DNA of 54,133 nt. Origin: JALOTE01 sp031422195. Its GTDB lineage: Bacteria; Pseudomonadota; Alphaproteobacteria; Rhizobiales; Rhizobiaceae. Numbering within the stretch: the first letter of the stretch is position 1; each line of letters starts with the position of its first letter. A program made the translations under genes and the position numbers. The stretch lies in the NCBI GenBank assembly GCA_031422195.1, contig JANOPZ010000081.1, positions 1 to 54,133 on the forward strand, read 5' to 3'. The notes under the pieces are model-generated. The model was not told the DNA's origin, searched no databases, and saw nothing but the letters and a program-made list of their open reading frames with translations. This document shows positions 42,492-51,731 of the stretch, in pieces.

Positions 42492-43500
42492 ACCGCCCGT
42501 TTTCCGCCAACGTCTGAAACCCTCTAAATCCCGTCCCCAACGTTTTTTCATACGGCAATTGCTTATTGGCAACCATCAACAACTGCCCGTTGGGTTTGAG
42601 TGCTTTGAAGGCGGCCTTGATAAAAGCTTGGCCGAGTTCGGGGGCGTGGTTGCCGAGGGCGTCGTGGAAGGGCGGGTTCATCACCACCCAATCATGGAGA
42701 CCGGGCAGTTTTTCAGCGGTAACATCGATCCAGTGAAATGTTGCAGGTATGGTTAGCTGGCTAAGGTTTTGCTTGGCGGCTTCGAGTGCTTCAAATCGGG
42801 ATTCAATCAAGGTAAGTGACGCCACTTTGGGGCAACGGGCGGCGATTTCAGCTGATAAGTAGCCCCAGCCTGCGCCAAAATCAGCGACGCTCCCCCAGAG
42901 TTTAGGCGGCAAATTATCGATCAGGAATTTGGAGCCTTCATCCACGTGACCTGCAGAAAACCCGCCGGTTGCGGTTTCAGGCTTGACGGTTTCAGGCTTG
43001 GCGGTTGCAGGCTTGGCAGTTTCCGGTGGTGTCGTTTCAGCTTGCGGCAAGGGCGCATTGGCCCAAAACACCAAAGCGTGGTTTTTGGATAATTTGCCGA
43101 TGTCTGCACCGGATTTAGAAACTGCTTTGGAAACAGCTTTGGCCAGCGCTTCAACACCAGAGTTTTTAGCACCCGCTACGACAATCACGCCGCCTTCAAC
43201 TGCGTGTTTGCTGGCAATGGTTAGCATGAGCTCATTTTCAGCGCGCTGGCGGGCTACCAAAATAAACGCGGCTGCAAATGGCGTTGCAATATCCGGCAGA
43301 ACCGCATGGGTGATAAAGCCTTCGGCTTTCAACGCATTAAAAAGCCCGCGCTCCGGTTGGATGGCAACCGAAACACGGGCAAGACTTTCAGGCACGCCCA
43401 TTTTCGGGCGAGCATTGAGAATAAGAACCGGGCCGTTTGGCCATTCCAGCACGCCTGTTTCAAACGGACGCGCTAGCGTGGCAGAGGCCGGATCATGCAT
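42466..43500 (-). CDS. class I SAM-dependent methyltransferase, RsmC-like
   Basis: The 344-residue protein resembles 16S rRNA guanine-N2 methyltransferases of the RsmC/RlmG type. It has a degenerate N-terminal methyltransferase-like domain (about 1-150), a Pro/Lys/Glu/Thr repeat linker (about 150-178) and a catalytic C-terminal domain. That domain has the SAM loop VADFGAGWGYLSAEIA and the base-binding motif WVVMNPPFHD. It starts 6 bases after pnp, so it belongs to the rpsO-pnp transcript. The linker is coded by 15-base DNA repeats (about 42971-43030). A decayed second copy of its 3' end lies at 41488-41597. Confidence 0.9.
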   Translation of the reverse strand: MHDPASATLARPFETGVLEWPNGPVLILNARPKMGVPESLARVSVAIQPERGLFNALKAEGFITHAVLPDIATPFAAAFILVARQRAENELMLTIASKHAVEGGVIVVAGAKNSGVEALAKAVSKAVSKSGADIGKLSKNHALVFWANAPLPQAETTPPETAKPATAKPETVKPETATGGFSAGHVDEGSKFLIDNLPPKLWGSVADFGAGWGYLSAEIAARCPKVASLTLIESRFEALEAAKQNLSQLTIPATFHWIDVTAEKLPGLHDWVVMNPPFHDALGNHAPELGQAFIKAAFKALKPNGQLLMVANKQLPYEKTLGTGFRGFQTLAENGRFKVILARK

Positions 43501-43506
43501 CAGCGA

Positions 43507-45642
43507 TTACTCTTCTGATGCAGCGGCTTCTTTTTTCACTTCAACACCGGTGGCCTGATCAACAACCTTCATCGACAGACGTACTTTGCCGCGCTCGTCG
43601 AGGCCCATCATTTTGACCCAGACTTTATCGCCTTCTTTAACCACATCGGTGGTTTTCTGAACGCGCTCTTCTTTCAGCTGTGAGATATGGACGAGGCCAT
43701 CACGTGCACCGAAGTAGTTTACGAATGCGCCAAAGTCAGCGGTTTTAACAACGGTGCCCTGATAAATCGCGCCAATTTCAGGCTCGGCAACGATGGAATG
43801 GATCCATGCGCGTGCAGCCTGAATTTCTTTAGCCGAAGCAGACGCAATTTTAATGGTGCCATCATCTTCAATGTTGATCTTTGCGCCGGTTTTTTCAACG
43901 ATTTCGCGGATAACTTTACCGCCGGTGCCGATGACTTCGCGGATTTTATCAGCCGGAATTTGCATGACTTCAATGCGCGGAGCAAATTCGCCGAGTTGGT
44001 CGCGGTTGGTTGACAGCGCTTTGTTCATTTCGCCAAGGATGTGATCACGTCCGCCTTTGGCTTGATGCAAAGCAACTTTCATGATTTCTTCGGTGATGCC
44101 ATCAATTTTGATGTCCATCTGCAGCGCGGTGATGCCTTTCAGCGTGCCGGCTACTTTGAAATCCATGTCGCCGAGCGCATCTTCATCGCCAAGAATATCA
44201 GACAGAACCGCAAACCGGTCGCCTTCTTTTATAAGCCCCATGGCAATACCGGCAACTGGCGCGTTCAAAGGCACGCCAGCGTCCATCAATGCCAATGATG
44301 TTCCGCACACGGTCGCCATGGAAGATGAACCGTTCGACTCAGTGATCTCAGACACAATACGGATGGTGTATGGGAACTGGTCTTTGGCTGGCAGCATTGG
44401 ATGGATGGAACGCCAAGCCAATTTGCCATGGCCAATCTCGCGGCGGCCCGGGGACCCCATACGGCCGGTTTCACCAACAGAATATGGCGGGAAGTTATAA
44501 TGCAGCAGGAAGTTCTCTTTGGATGTGCCGGTCAATGAATCGATGAACTGCTCATCTTCACCGGTGCCGAGTGTTGCCACAACCAATGCCTGTGTTTCGC
44601 CGCGTGTAAACAGCGCCGAGCCATGGGTACGGGGCAGAACGCCAACTTCAGACACAATCGGGCGAACGGTTGAAAGGTCACGGCCATCAATGCGGATGCC
44701 GGTATCAAGGATGTTGCCGCGCACGACTTTGGCTTGCAAGCTTTTGAAAACCGCGTTGACTTTTTCGGGGGCATAAACCGGGGCCGAAGCACCTTCTGGC
44801 AAAAGAACGGCTTTTACCTTGGCTTTTGCGGCGTCAATGGCAGCATAACGGGCCTGCTTTTCAGTGATTTTATAGGCTGACGATAGTTCATCGCCGACGA
44901 GGCCCATCATTGTGGCTTCAAGTTCGCTATTGTCTGGTGCAACAAAATTACGCGGGTCTTTGGCAGCAACTTCAGCAAGTTTGATAATGGCTTCCAGCAC
45001 TGGGTGAAAGGCACGCTGGCCGAACACGACTGCGCCAAGCATGGTTTCTTCGTCGAGTTCTTTGGCTTCAGATTCCACCATCAACACGGCGTCTGCAGTG
45101 CCTGCGACCACGAGATCAAGCAAGGATTCCGGCATTTCATCAACATGCGGGTTCAACACATATTCGCCGTTGATAAAGCCAACGCGGGCAGCGCCGAGCG
45201 GGCCCATGAAAGGCACACCAGACAAAGTGAGCGCTGCGGAAGCTGCAACGATGGCCAAAATATCCGGGTTGTTTTCAAGATCGTGCTGCAAGACAGTGAT
45301 CACGACTTGGGTGTCGTTTTTATAGCCATCCGCAAACAATGGACGGATCGGGCGGTCAATCAGGCGTGAAACCAAAGTTTCGTTTTCAGAAGGACGGCCT
45401 TCACGTTTGAAATAGCCGCCTGGAATGCGGCCGGCGGCAAAGGCTTTTTCCTGATAGTTAACGGTGAGCGGAAAGAAATCGAAACCGACTTTAGGGTTTT
45501 TCTCAGAAACAACGGTCGCCAGCACAACGCTTTCGCCGTAAGTGGCGAGCACTGCGCCATCGGCCTGACGCGCGATTTTGCCGGTTTCCAGTTTCAGCGG
45601 ACGGCCGCCCCATTCGATTTCAACGGAATGATGATTGAACAT
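43507..45642 (-). CDS. pnp: polynucleotide phosphorylase
   Basis: PNPase degrades RNA phosphorolytically 3'-to-5' and takes part in the degradosome. The 711-residue protein contains two RNase PH domains (starting VEIEWGGRPLKLETG and IRIDGRDLSTVRPI), separated by a helical domain, with FPPYSVGETGRMGSPGRREIGHGKLAWRS and the catalytic DILGDEDALGDMDFK. The KH domain (IRE-VIGTGGKVIREIVEKTGAKINIEDDG) and S1 domain (GTVVKTADFGAFVNYFGARDGLVHIS) follow. The rpsO-pnp order is universal in proteobacteria. Confidence 0.98.
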   Translation of the reverse strand: MFNHHSVEIEWGGRPLKLETGKIARQADGAVLATYGESVVLATVVSEKNPKVGFDFFPLTVNYQEKAFAAGRIPGGYFKREGRPSENETLVSRLIDRPIRPLFADGYKNDTQVVITVLQHDLENNPDILAIVAASAALTLSGVPFMGPLGAARVGFINGEYVLNPHVDEMPESLLDLVVAGTADAVLMVESEAKELDEETMLGAVVFGQRAFHPVLEAIIKLAEVAAKDPRNFVAPDNSELEATMMGLVGDELSSAYKITEKQARYAAIDAAKAKVKAVLLPEGASAPVYAPEKVNAVFKSLQAKVVRGNILDTGIRIDGRDLSTVRPIVSEVGVLPRTHGSALFTRGETQALVVATLGTGEDEQFIDSLTGTSKENFLLHYNFPPYSVGETGRMGSPGRREIGHGKLAWRSIHPMLPAKDQFPYTIRIVSEITESNGSSSMATVCGTSLALMDAGVPLNAPVAGIAMGLIKEGDRFAVLSDILGDEDALGDMDFKVAGTLKGITALQMDIKIDGITEEIMKVALHQAKGGRDHILGEMNKALSTNRDQLGEFAPRIEVMQIPADKIREVIGTGGKVIREIVEKTGAKINIEDDGTIKIASASAKEIQAARAWIHSIVAEPEIGAIYQGTVVKTADFGAFVNYFGARDGLVHISQLKEERVQKTTDVVKEGDKVWVKMMGLDERGKVRLSMKVVDQATGVEVKKEAAASEE

Positions 45643-45831
45643 GTCTTGTCCTATAGATCGAGGGCGCGCCGCCGTGATTGGCAGCCGCCCGATTTGTGAT
45701 TTTACGTACAGCGTTTCGGCGCTGTGGAGAATTCATCACGGGCAAGACAACGGGGAATTTCCAAATCCAGAAACTGCCTGCAATCCTGCCCCATGACGGT
45801 GTGGATTCCTTCAGAGTTTCCGAAGGCGGGC

Positions 45832-45890
45832 AAAACGGCGCTGAGTGAACAGCGCCGGAACTTTGTTAGCGACCGATTTTAGAGGCTAAC
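45832..45890 (-). terminator. hairpins in the rpsO-pnp intergenic region
   Basis: On the minus strand, just after the rpsO stop, GTTAGC/GCTAAC (45885-45890 with 45865-45870) forms a hairpin. Next comes CGGCGCTG/CAGCGCCG (45850-45857 with 45836-45843), which has a 6-base loop and is followed by four Ts, resembling a weak terminator. In E. coli this gap holds an rpsO terminator and RNase III/E processing sites controlling pnp. The same role is plausible here but not shown. Confidence 0.65.
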
Positions 45891-45892
45891 TT

Positions 45893-46162
45893 TTAACGAC
45901 GCAGACCCAAACGCTCAATCAAAGACTGATAACGCGCAGTGTCGATTTTTTTCAAATAATCAAGCTGCGAACGACGCAAGCTCACCATCGCCAACAGGCC
46001 ACGGCGTGAATGGTTGTCTTTGACATGGGCTTTGAAATGGTCGGTCAGATATTTGATACGCTCAGTCAGGATAGCAACCTGAACTTCAGGCGAACCGGTA
46101 TCACCAATTTTGGTGGCATATTCTTTAATCAGCGCGGTTTTGCGCTCTGCGGAAATCGACAT
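45893..46162 (-). CDS. rpsO: 30S ribosomal protein S15
   Basis: The 89-residue protein is a primary 16S rRNA-binding protein. MSISAERKTALIKEYATKIGDTGSPEVQVAILTERI and LKDH-type YLTDHFKAHVKDNHSRRGLLAMVSLRRSQLDYLKK are the S15 signatures; it ends RLGLRR. The start is the ATG at 46162, with AAAGGG upstream. The frame stays open for 50 more codons without homology. Confidence 0.98.
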   Translation of the reverse strand: MSISAERKTALIKEYATKIGDTGSPEVQVAILTERIKYLTDHFKAHVKDNHSRRGLLAMVSLRRSQLDYLKKIDTARYQSLIERLGLRR

Positions 46163-46486
46163 CGGAAATCCCTTTCTAAATGGAGGGTTGGGTGAGCCAG
46201 TGCCGGGATGTCGTCCAGCAAAGGCAGGCGTGCCTGCAGGTTTATGCAGGTTGCGAGGGCTATAGGGGAGATTGATGAGAAAGGGAAGGGGTGGGGGCAA
46301 TGTGAGAACCAAAGGGCAATACCAAAGGCGAGATCATTAGATTTAGTCATCCCCGACTCTTGTGCGGGGACCCAGACTTTCTTTCATTTCAATGTGTTAA
46401 GGTGGCCTCGAAAACAAGTCTTGGCCCCCGCACAAGAAAGAGGCGGAGGTGACTAATTGGAGAATTTGAAGGGTTTAACGCAGAAT
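46163..46486. other. 324-base intergenic region: rpsO promoter side and a long inverted repeat
   Basis: No convincing gene is seen. The half next to rpsO should carry its promoter. The other half holds the inverted repeat at 46345-46454, then a short spacer to the stop of the flavoprotein gene on the same strand. Confidence 0.5.
46345..46454. repeat. long imperfect inverted repeat (extragenic palindromic element)
   Basis: The left arm 46345-46379 (AGTCATCCCCGACTCTTGTG onward) and the right arm 46416-46454 (ending GGCGGAGGTGACT) are imperfect reverse complements of about 35-39 bases, separated by about 36 bases. Shared blocks include CTTGTGCGGGG against CCCCGCACAAG, and AGACTT against AAGTCT. 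It resembles the dispersed intergenic hairpin repeats of many alphaproteobacteria. Only one copy is in this window. Confidence 0.75.
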
Positions 46487-48958
46487 TCACCCCCGCACTT
46501 TCACCCCCTCAGCATCCACCAGCGGCTGCATCACCAATGTTGCAGGCACCGTTTCCATCGCCACAACCAACTCATAAGTTCCAGAACTCAGATAATCATC
46601 GCTAACGCCATCTTCGTTCTTGATATATCCCAACCCGATATTTTTGCCAGCCGTGTAGCCAAACCCGCCGGATGAGAGATAGCCGACGGCAACGCCATTT
46701 CTCAAAATGGTTTCCCGCCCAAGCAGCACAACTAAGGGATCATCAACGGTGAAGCCGCACAAGCGTTTGGTGAGTGGTTGCCCAGCTTTGGCCACCAAGG
46801 CTTCGCGGCCCATAAACGCAATATTGGTTTTGAGTTTAACCGCCCAGCCCAGACCCGCCTCAAACGGCGTATCGTTTGGTGTGATATCAGAACCCCAAGC
46901 ACGATAGGCTTTTTCAAGCCGGAGCGATTCCAGCGCGCGGTAGCCAATCGGGCGGATGTGTTCAAGCGCGCCGGCCTCCATCAATGCATCATACACCACG
47001 CCGATCGCGTCAATCGGCACATGCAATTCCCAACCAAGTTCGCCGACATATGTGACACGCAGCGCGCGGACATTTGCACCTGAAATGTCAATGATCTGTG
47101 CGCCACCAAACGGGAAAGCAGCGTTGGAGACATCGGCGCTTGTGAGCTTGGTCAAGACATCACGCGCTTTGGGCCCCATCAAAGACAAGGTGCCAAAAGC
47201 CTCAGTTACATCTGTTAAAGTTGCGTCCAATCCCTCAGGAATATGATCGCGGATCCAGCCAAAATCATGGGTGCGAAAGCCGGTTCCGGTAACGATATAA
47301 AACTGGTTTTCACTAAGACGCGCCACCGTTAAATCGGCTTCAATGCCACCACGGGTATTCAAGAGCTGCGTATAGGTCAGCTTTCCAATTGGTTTATCGA
47401 TGCGGTTGGCGCAAATCCATTCCAGTGCGGCACAGGCATCCGGCCCGGACATCTCGAATTTGGCAAAAGATGATTGGTCGAAAATACCAACGTGGTTGCG
47501 CACATGCGCATGCTCGTTGCCGACAGGTGCAAACCAGTTTTGGCGGCCCATGGAATAGTCGTCGCGCGGTTCAATGCCGTCAGGCGCAAACCAATTGGGC
47601 CGTTCCCAGCCAAGCTTAGAGCCAAACACTGCGCGCTGCGTTTTAAGGCGTTCATAAAGCGGCGATGTAATGGCCGGTCTGCCGCTCTGATATTCTTCAT
47701 GTGGAAACGCGACGGTATAGTGTTTGCCATACGCCTCAAGTGTACGCTCGCGCACCCAATCGCGGCTGCGATGCAAATTGGAAAAGCGGCGGATATCCAC
47801 CACCCACAAATCCAGCGGCGCTTCGCCATCCACCACCCATTGGGCCAGCGCCCAGCCAGCGCCGCCGCCCGATGCAATGCCAAAAGCGTTGAACCCTGCG
47901 CCGACAAACATGTTCGAACATTCAGGTGCGACGCCAAGAATAAAGTTTCCATCGGGCGTGAAGCTCTCCGGCCCGTTGATCATTTGCTTGACGCCAACCG
48001 TAGCGAGCGCCGGAATACGCGCCATGGCTTGCACCATGTGCTGCTCAAAATGATCATAATCATCATCGAAAAGTCTGAACGCCCATTCATCGGGCACATC
48101 GTGGTTTTTGGTATCCGGCAGCCAAGCCTGAGGGTTGGGCTCATAGCCACCAAAAACCAAACCGCCAACTTCATGCTTGAAGTAAGTCAGCCGGTCTGGA
48201 TCACGAATGGTGGTGGCGTCTGGCGACAGACCGTCGATCTTTTCTGTGACAACATATTGGTGTTTAACCGGTTGCAACGGCACGGATATGCCTGCCATAA
48301 CCCCAATTTGACGCGCCCATTGACCGCCGCAATTGACAACTTTGTTACAGGAAATTTTGCCAAAAGTCGTTTGGACCGCGGTGATACGGTTTGCGCCTTT
48401 TGCGTTTTCCTGCATATCAAAACCGGTCACGCGCACATTTTCAATCAGTATTGCGCCATGCATACGTGCGCCTTTGGCAAGCGATTGCGTAATATCAGAA
48501 GGTGACGCTTCACCATCGGTTGGCAGAAACGTCGCGCCCACCAAATCATCAACCTCCATAAGCGGGAACATGGCTTTGGCTTCAGCCGGTGATAATAAAT
48601 GCATATCCATGCCGAAACTCTTGGCCGTTGTGGCAGTGCGCTTGAATTCAATCCAACGATCCTGATTGGTGGCAAGCCGCAAACAGCCGGACATTTTCCA
48701 TCCGGTTTCAAGCCCGGTTTCAGACGCCAAGGTTTTGTAAATCTCAACGGATTTTTTGAGCACCCGGGTAATTGAAGCCGATGACCGCAACTGGCCAACG
48801 AGGCCCGCCGCATGCCATGTTGAGCCGGATGTGAGTTGGCCCTGTTCCAACAACACCACATTGGCTTTATGTTCTTTTGCTAGATGATAGGCCGTTGAAC
48901 AGCCAATAATGCCGCCACCAATCACAATAATATCGGCATGGGTTGGAAGTGTGGTCAT
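46487..48958 (-). CDS. FAD-dependent oxidoreductase with GcvT domain (dimethylglycine/sarcosine dehydrogenase-like)
   Basis: An 823-residue two-part flavoprotein. The N-terminal DAO domain starts HADIIVIGGGIIGCSTAYHLAKEH (FAD Rossmann fold). It has SGSTWHAAGLVGQ, where H49 matches the His that covalently binds FAD in dimethylglycine and sarcosine dehydrogenases. From about residue 430 come the FAO and GcvT aminomethyltransferase domains (DQSSFAKFEMSGPDACAALEWICAN; GELGWELHVP; RLEKAYRAWGSDITPNDTPFEAGLGWAV), which pass the released one-carbon unit to tetrahydrofolate. It is the last gene of the transporter operon, so its substrate is probably the imported N-methylated amine or a derivative. Confidence 0.9.
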   Translation of the reverse strand: MTTLPTHADIIVIGGGIIGCSTAYHLAKEHKANVVLLEQGQLTSGSTWHAAGLVGQLRSSASITRVLKKSVEIYKTLASETGLETGWKMSGCLRLATNQDRWIEFKRTATTAKSFGMDMHLLSPAEAKAMFPLMEVDDLVGATFLPTDGEASPSDITQSLAKGARMHGAILIENVRVTGFDMQENAKGANRITAVQTTFGKISCNKVVNCGGQWARQIGVMAGISVPLQPVKHQYVVTEKIDGLSPDATTIRDPDRLTYFKHEVGGLVFGGYEPNPQAWLPDTKNHDVPDEWAFRLFDDDYDHFEQHMVQAMARIPALATVGVKQMINGPESFTPDGNFILGVAPECSNMFVGAGFNAFGIASGGGAGWALAQWVVDGEAPLDLWVVDIRRFSNLHRSRDWVRERTLEAYGKHYTVAFPHEEYQSGRPAITSPLYERLKTQRAVFGSKLGWERPNWFAPDGIEPRDDYSMGRQNWFAPVGNEHAHVRNHVGIFDQSSFAKFEMSGPDACAALEWICANRIDKPIGKLTYTQLLNTRGGIEADLTVARLSENQFYIVTGTGFRTHDFGWIRDHIPEGLDATLTDVTEAFGTLSLMGPKARDVLTKLTSADVSNAAFPFGGAQIIDISGANVRALRVTYVGELGWELHVPIDAIGVVYDALMEAGALEHIRPIGYRALESLRLEKAYRAWGSDITPNDTPFEAGLGWAVKLKTNIAFMGREALVAKAGQPLTKRLCGFTVDDPLVVLLGRETILRNGVAVGYLSSGGFGYTAGKNIGLGYIKNEDGVSDDYLSSGTYELVVAMETVPATLVMQPLVDAEGVKVRG

Positions 48959-48968
48959 TGAAAATCAC

Positions 48969-49862
48969 TCATGAAGGAAAAGTCGTACGGTGCTGCGCCA
49001 GAGCAGTATCAAGCTTGGCCAAATTTTCAGCGGTGTAATTTTCATAATTAACGCCCGGCGCATTGAGATGAAGCTCAGATACCATCGACCACATGGCTTC
49101 GCGCAGCAATGAGGCACATTGCATCGCGCTCATCGCACGAGCCATTTTTTCATTGGGGGTATGGCCGAAATAGGCATGCAGCAGGGCTTCGGTTTCTTCG
49201 CTCCCAAAACCGGCATTTGATGAAAATCCTGCAAGATCAAACAGAGCGGTACCAAAACCGGCATATTCAAAATCAACCAGCCAGAGTTTCTCGCCATCAT
49301 CCATAAAGTTTGCCGGCAACAGATCATGGTGGCCAAAAATGATGGGGAGTGCGATTTGCTCGTCTTCAAGTTCGCCAGCTAAATCGACAAAGCCCGGCAC
49401 CCAGCGCAACATCCGGCTGTTACCGGCTTTGAGCGTGCGGGCATAATCGCGGATAACGTGAAACACCCAGAACATATAGCCCGAACCAGACACATGGGTT
49501 GGCATTATTTGGTGAAAGTCTTTGAGCATCAGCAAAATACGGTCGGCATTATTGCGCACATCGTTTGGCGTGTAAGTTTTAGCATCAAGAAAAGCAGACA
49601 CCATCACGCCTGCTTGCGCATGTTCAACGGTTGGCGAAAAACCCGCAGCATGGGCGGCACGCGCAACCATTACTTCGCGGGCGCGCTCCACATGGTGAAA
49701 CGGATAATCATGGCCGAAGCGCACAACGTGACGTCCGCGGGAATCTGTGACCTTCCAGCTTTCATTCGATATACCGCCCTTTAGCGGCTCTATGGATAAT
49801 CGGCCATGCCAGCACGGCAATGCACGGATACGGTCTTCTGAGCTGATGATTTTAGCCTTCAT
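48969..49862 (-). CDS. choline-kinase/aminoglycoside-phosphotransferase-fold kinase
   Basis: The 297-residue protein has a P-loop-like GGISNESWKVTDSRGRHVVRFG, the Brenner motif IIFGHHDLLPANFM and the metal-binding LWLVDFEYAGFGTALFDLA, close to LicA/choline/ethanolamine kinases. It probably phosphorylates the hydroxyl of a small amino alcohol. Its ATG overlaps the ABC ATPase stop by 4 bases and the flavoprotein gene follows after 10 bases, so it belongs to the uptake operon. Confidence 0.85.
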   Translation of the reverse strand: MKAKIISSEDRIRALPCWHGRLSIEPLKGGISNESWKVTDSRGRHVVRFGHDYPFHHVERAREVMVARAAHAAGFSPTVEHAQAGVMVSAFLDAKTYTPNDVRNNADRILLMLKDFHQIMPTHVSGSGYMFWVFHVIRDYARTLKAGNSRMLRWVPGFVDLAGELEDEQIALPIIFGHHDLLPANFMDDGEKLWLVDFEYAGFGTALFDLAGFSSNAGFGSEETEALLHAYFGHTPNEKMARAMSAMQCASLLREAMWSMVSELHLNAPGVNYENYTAENLAKLDTALAQHRTTFPS

Positions 49863-50917
49863 GCACCCAGCACTAGCACGCTTTCCGGAGCAAAATGAAT
49901 GACCATTTGTTCCCCCCGTTGCGGCGGCGGCAAAGAGGGGTCGTTGAACGCGTCAAATGCAATTACCGCACCACCCGCCTCGACTTTGGTGCGCATGACC
50001 GAACCCAAAAAATCCACTGATTGAACGATGCCATTGAGCGTTGCATCGCCGTTGCGTTTGTCGCGCCGCACGCTTTCCGGGCGGAGCGCCAACGAGACAC
50101 TGGCATTCTTAGCAGCGCCATTTGGCAAGCTTAGGCCATCAATCGCGCCGCCATCAATGCTCACTGCGCCTTTTTCCACATCGGTGACCACGGCCGGTAA
50201 CAGGCTCAGCGTGCCCACAAACTGCGCCACAAACTTGGTGGAAGGCTTATTGTAAATTTCAAATGGCGTGCCGGTTTGTTCAGCCATTCCGCCATTCATC
50301 ACCACAATCCGGTCAGACATTGACAAAGCTTCTTCTTGGTCGTGGGTCACAAAAATGGTGGTGATACCCAGTGACTTTTGAATATCGCGGATTTCGGAGC
50401 GCAGCGACACCCGGATTTTAGCGTCAAGCGCTGAAAGTGGCTCATCGAGCAATAAAACCCGCGGCTTTGGCGCAAGTGCCCGTGCCAAAGCCACACGTTG
50501 CTGCTGGCCGCCGGAAAGCTGAAACGGAAACCGCGCCCCCAAATCCGGCAGGCCGATAAGTTTCAACATTTCATCAACGCGCGCATCGGTTTCGGCTTTG
50601 GCAACGCCAGCAATCTTAAGACCAAATCCTACGTTTTGCGCGACGGTTAAATTGGGAAATAGTGCATAGGCTTGAAAAACCATACCGACTTTGCGCTGAT
50701 TGGTGCGCAGACCCGTGATGTCTTGCCCGTCAACTGTAATCACGCCTTGCGTTGGTGTTTCAAAACCCGCCACCATACGCAAAACCGTGGTTTTGCCGCA
50801 GCCAGATGGGCCGAGCAGGGAAACAAATTCGCCTTTCTCAATGGCCAGCGTGAAATCCTTCACGACGCGGGTCGGCCCAAAGGATTTTTCGAGATGGTTG
50901 AGTTCAAGGAAGGCCAT
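49859..50917 (-). CDS. ABC transporter ATP-binding protein (PotA/FbpC type)
   Basis: The 352-residue ATPase has Walker A GPSGCGKTT, the signature LSGGQQQRVALARALAPKP, Walker B VLLLDEPLSALD, the switch His in FVTHDQEEALSMSD and a C-terminal TOBE domain (about 280-352). The start at 50917 gives the standard MAFLELNHLEKSFG. An upstream ATG at 50953 would overlap the permease and add 12 atypical residues. It energises the two permeases encoded upstream. Confidence 0.95.
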   Translation of the reverse strand: MAFLELNHLEKSFGPTRVVKDFTLAIEKGEFVSLLGPSGCGKTTVLRMVAGFETPTQGVITVDGQDITGLRTNQRKVGMVFQAYALFPNLTVAQNVGFGLKIAGVAKAETDARVDEMLKLIGLPDLGARFPFQLSGGQQQRVALARALAPKPRVLLLDEPLSALDAKIRVSLRSEIRDIQKSLGITTIFVTHDQEEALSMSDRIVVMNGGMAEQTGTPFEIYNKPSTKFVAQFVGTLSLLPAVVTDVEKGAVSIDGGAIDGLSLPNGAAKNASVSLALRPESVRRDKRNGDATLNGIVQSVDFLGSVMRTKVEAGGAVIAFDAFNDPSLPPPQRGEQMVIHFAPESVLVLGA

Positions 50918-50933
50918 TATGATGTTTTCCGTC

Positions 50934-51731
50934 TCATTGTTTGGCCATTTCATGTTTGGAAAAGCGCGTCACGATTTGAATGAGCCCCATACACGCCCAC
51001 GTAATCATAAAGGCGATCAACGCCAATGCCGGTGGCTCATAAGCGCGATTCGCGCCCAGAATTTGCATATAGGGGCCGAAGGCCGGCCGGTTCAGCAAAG
51101 CGGCCATAGTGAATTCTCCGATGACAATTGCAAAGGTGAGAAATGCGCCAGAAAGCACCGCGACCAATGTATTGGGTAAAATAATACGCAGCAAAATGGT
51201 GGTCCAACCGGCCCCCAAACTCTGCGCAGCTTCGGTCAATGTGCCTACGTCGATGGTGCGCAAACCGGTATCCACGGAACGGTACATATAGGGGAGCGCA
51301 AGCGTGGAGTAGCCCATCATGAGCAAAAAATCAGTGCCCAAATTAGAACCTGTCAGTGGTAGCCAACTCGATGTGTTGTAGAGCCTAATATAGCCAAACA
51401 CGATCACAATGGCGGGAATAACCAGCGGCAGCAGCGTGATAAATTCAACAAACGGCCGCGCGGCAGGCATTTTTAGGCGCACCCAAAAGGCGGTGGGCAC
51501 AACCAACAAAACACCAAACACGATTGTCGCCAATGCCAACAAAATTGAATAGCTGAAGGTTTGTTGAAACTGCGGATCGCCAAGCACTTTGGCATAGGCA
51601 TCAAATGAGTAAACGCTGCGCCGCATTTTCAATGAAAATTCCGTCATGCCAATCAACGGCATTGCGAAAAAGGCCATGCCGAGAATGATAGCGCTCCAAG
51701 CCCAAAACTTTGATGGCAATAAGCGGCTCAT
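50934..51731 (-). CDS. ABC transporter permease, second subunit
   Basis: The 265-residue integral membrane protein has about six hydrophobic helices and the EAA-type loop LTEAAQSLGAGWTTILLRIILPN that docks the ATPase. It starts at the ATG at 51731, which overlaps the stop of the other permease as ATGA with AAAGG upstream. It belongs to the PotC/FbpB-like binding-protein-dependent permeases. Confidence 0.94.
   Translation of the reverse strand: MSRLLPSKFWAWSAIILGMAFFAMPLIGMTEFSLKMRRSVYSFDAYAKVLGDPQFQQTFSYSILLALATIVFGVLLVVPTAFWVRLKMPAARPFVEFITLLPLVIPAIVIVFGYIRLYNTSSWLPLTGSNLGTDFLLMMGYSTLALPYMYRSVDTGLRTIDVGTLTEAAQSLGAGWTTILLRIILPNTLVAVLSGAFLTFAIVIGEFTMAALLNRPAFGPYMQILGANRAYEPPALALIAFMITWACMGLIQIVTRFSKHEMAKQ

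Noticed and set aside
46163..46312. 50-residue extension of S15
   Set aside because: S15 is 89 residues and begins MSIS; the extension is Pro-rich noncoding-like sequence.
47474..48505. 343-codon open frame on the plus strand
   Set aside because: It lies wholly antisense to the conserved flavoprotein gene, has a His/Arg/Cys-rich composition typical of shadow frames, and shows no recognisable domain.
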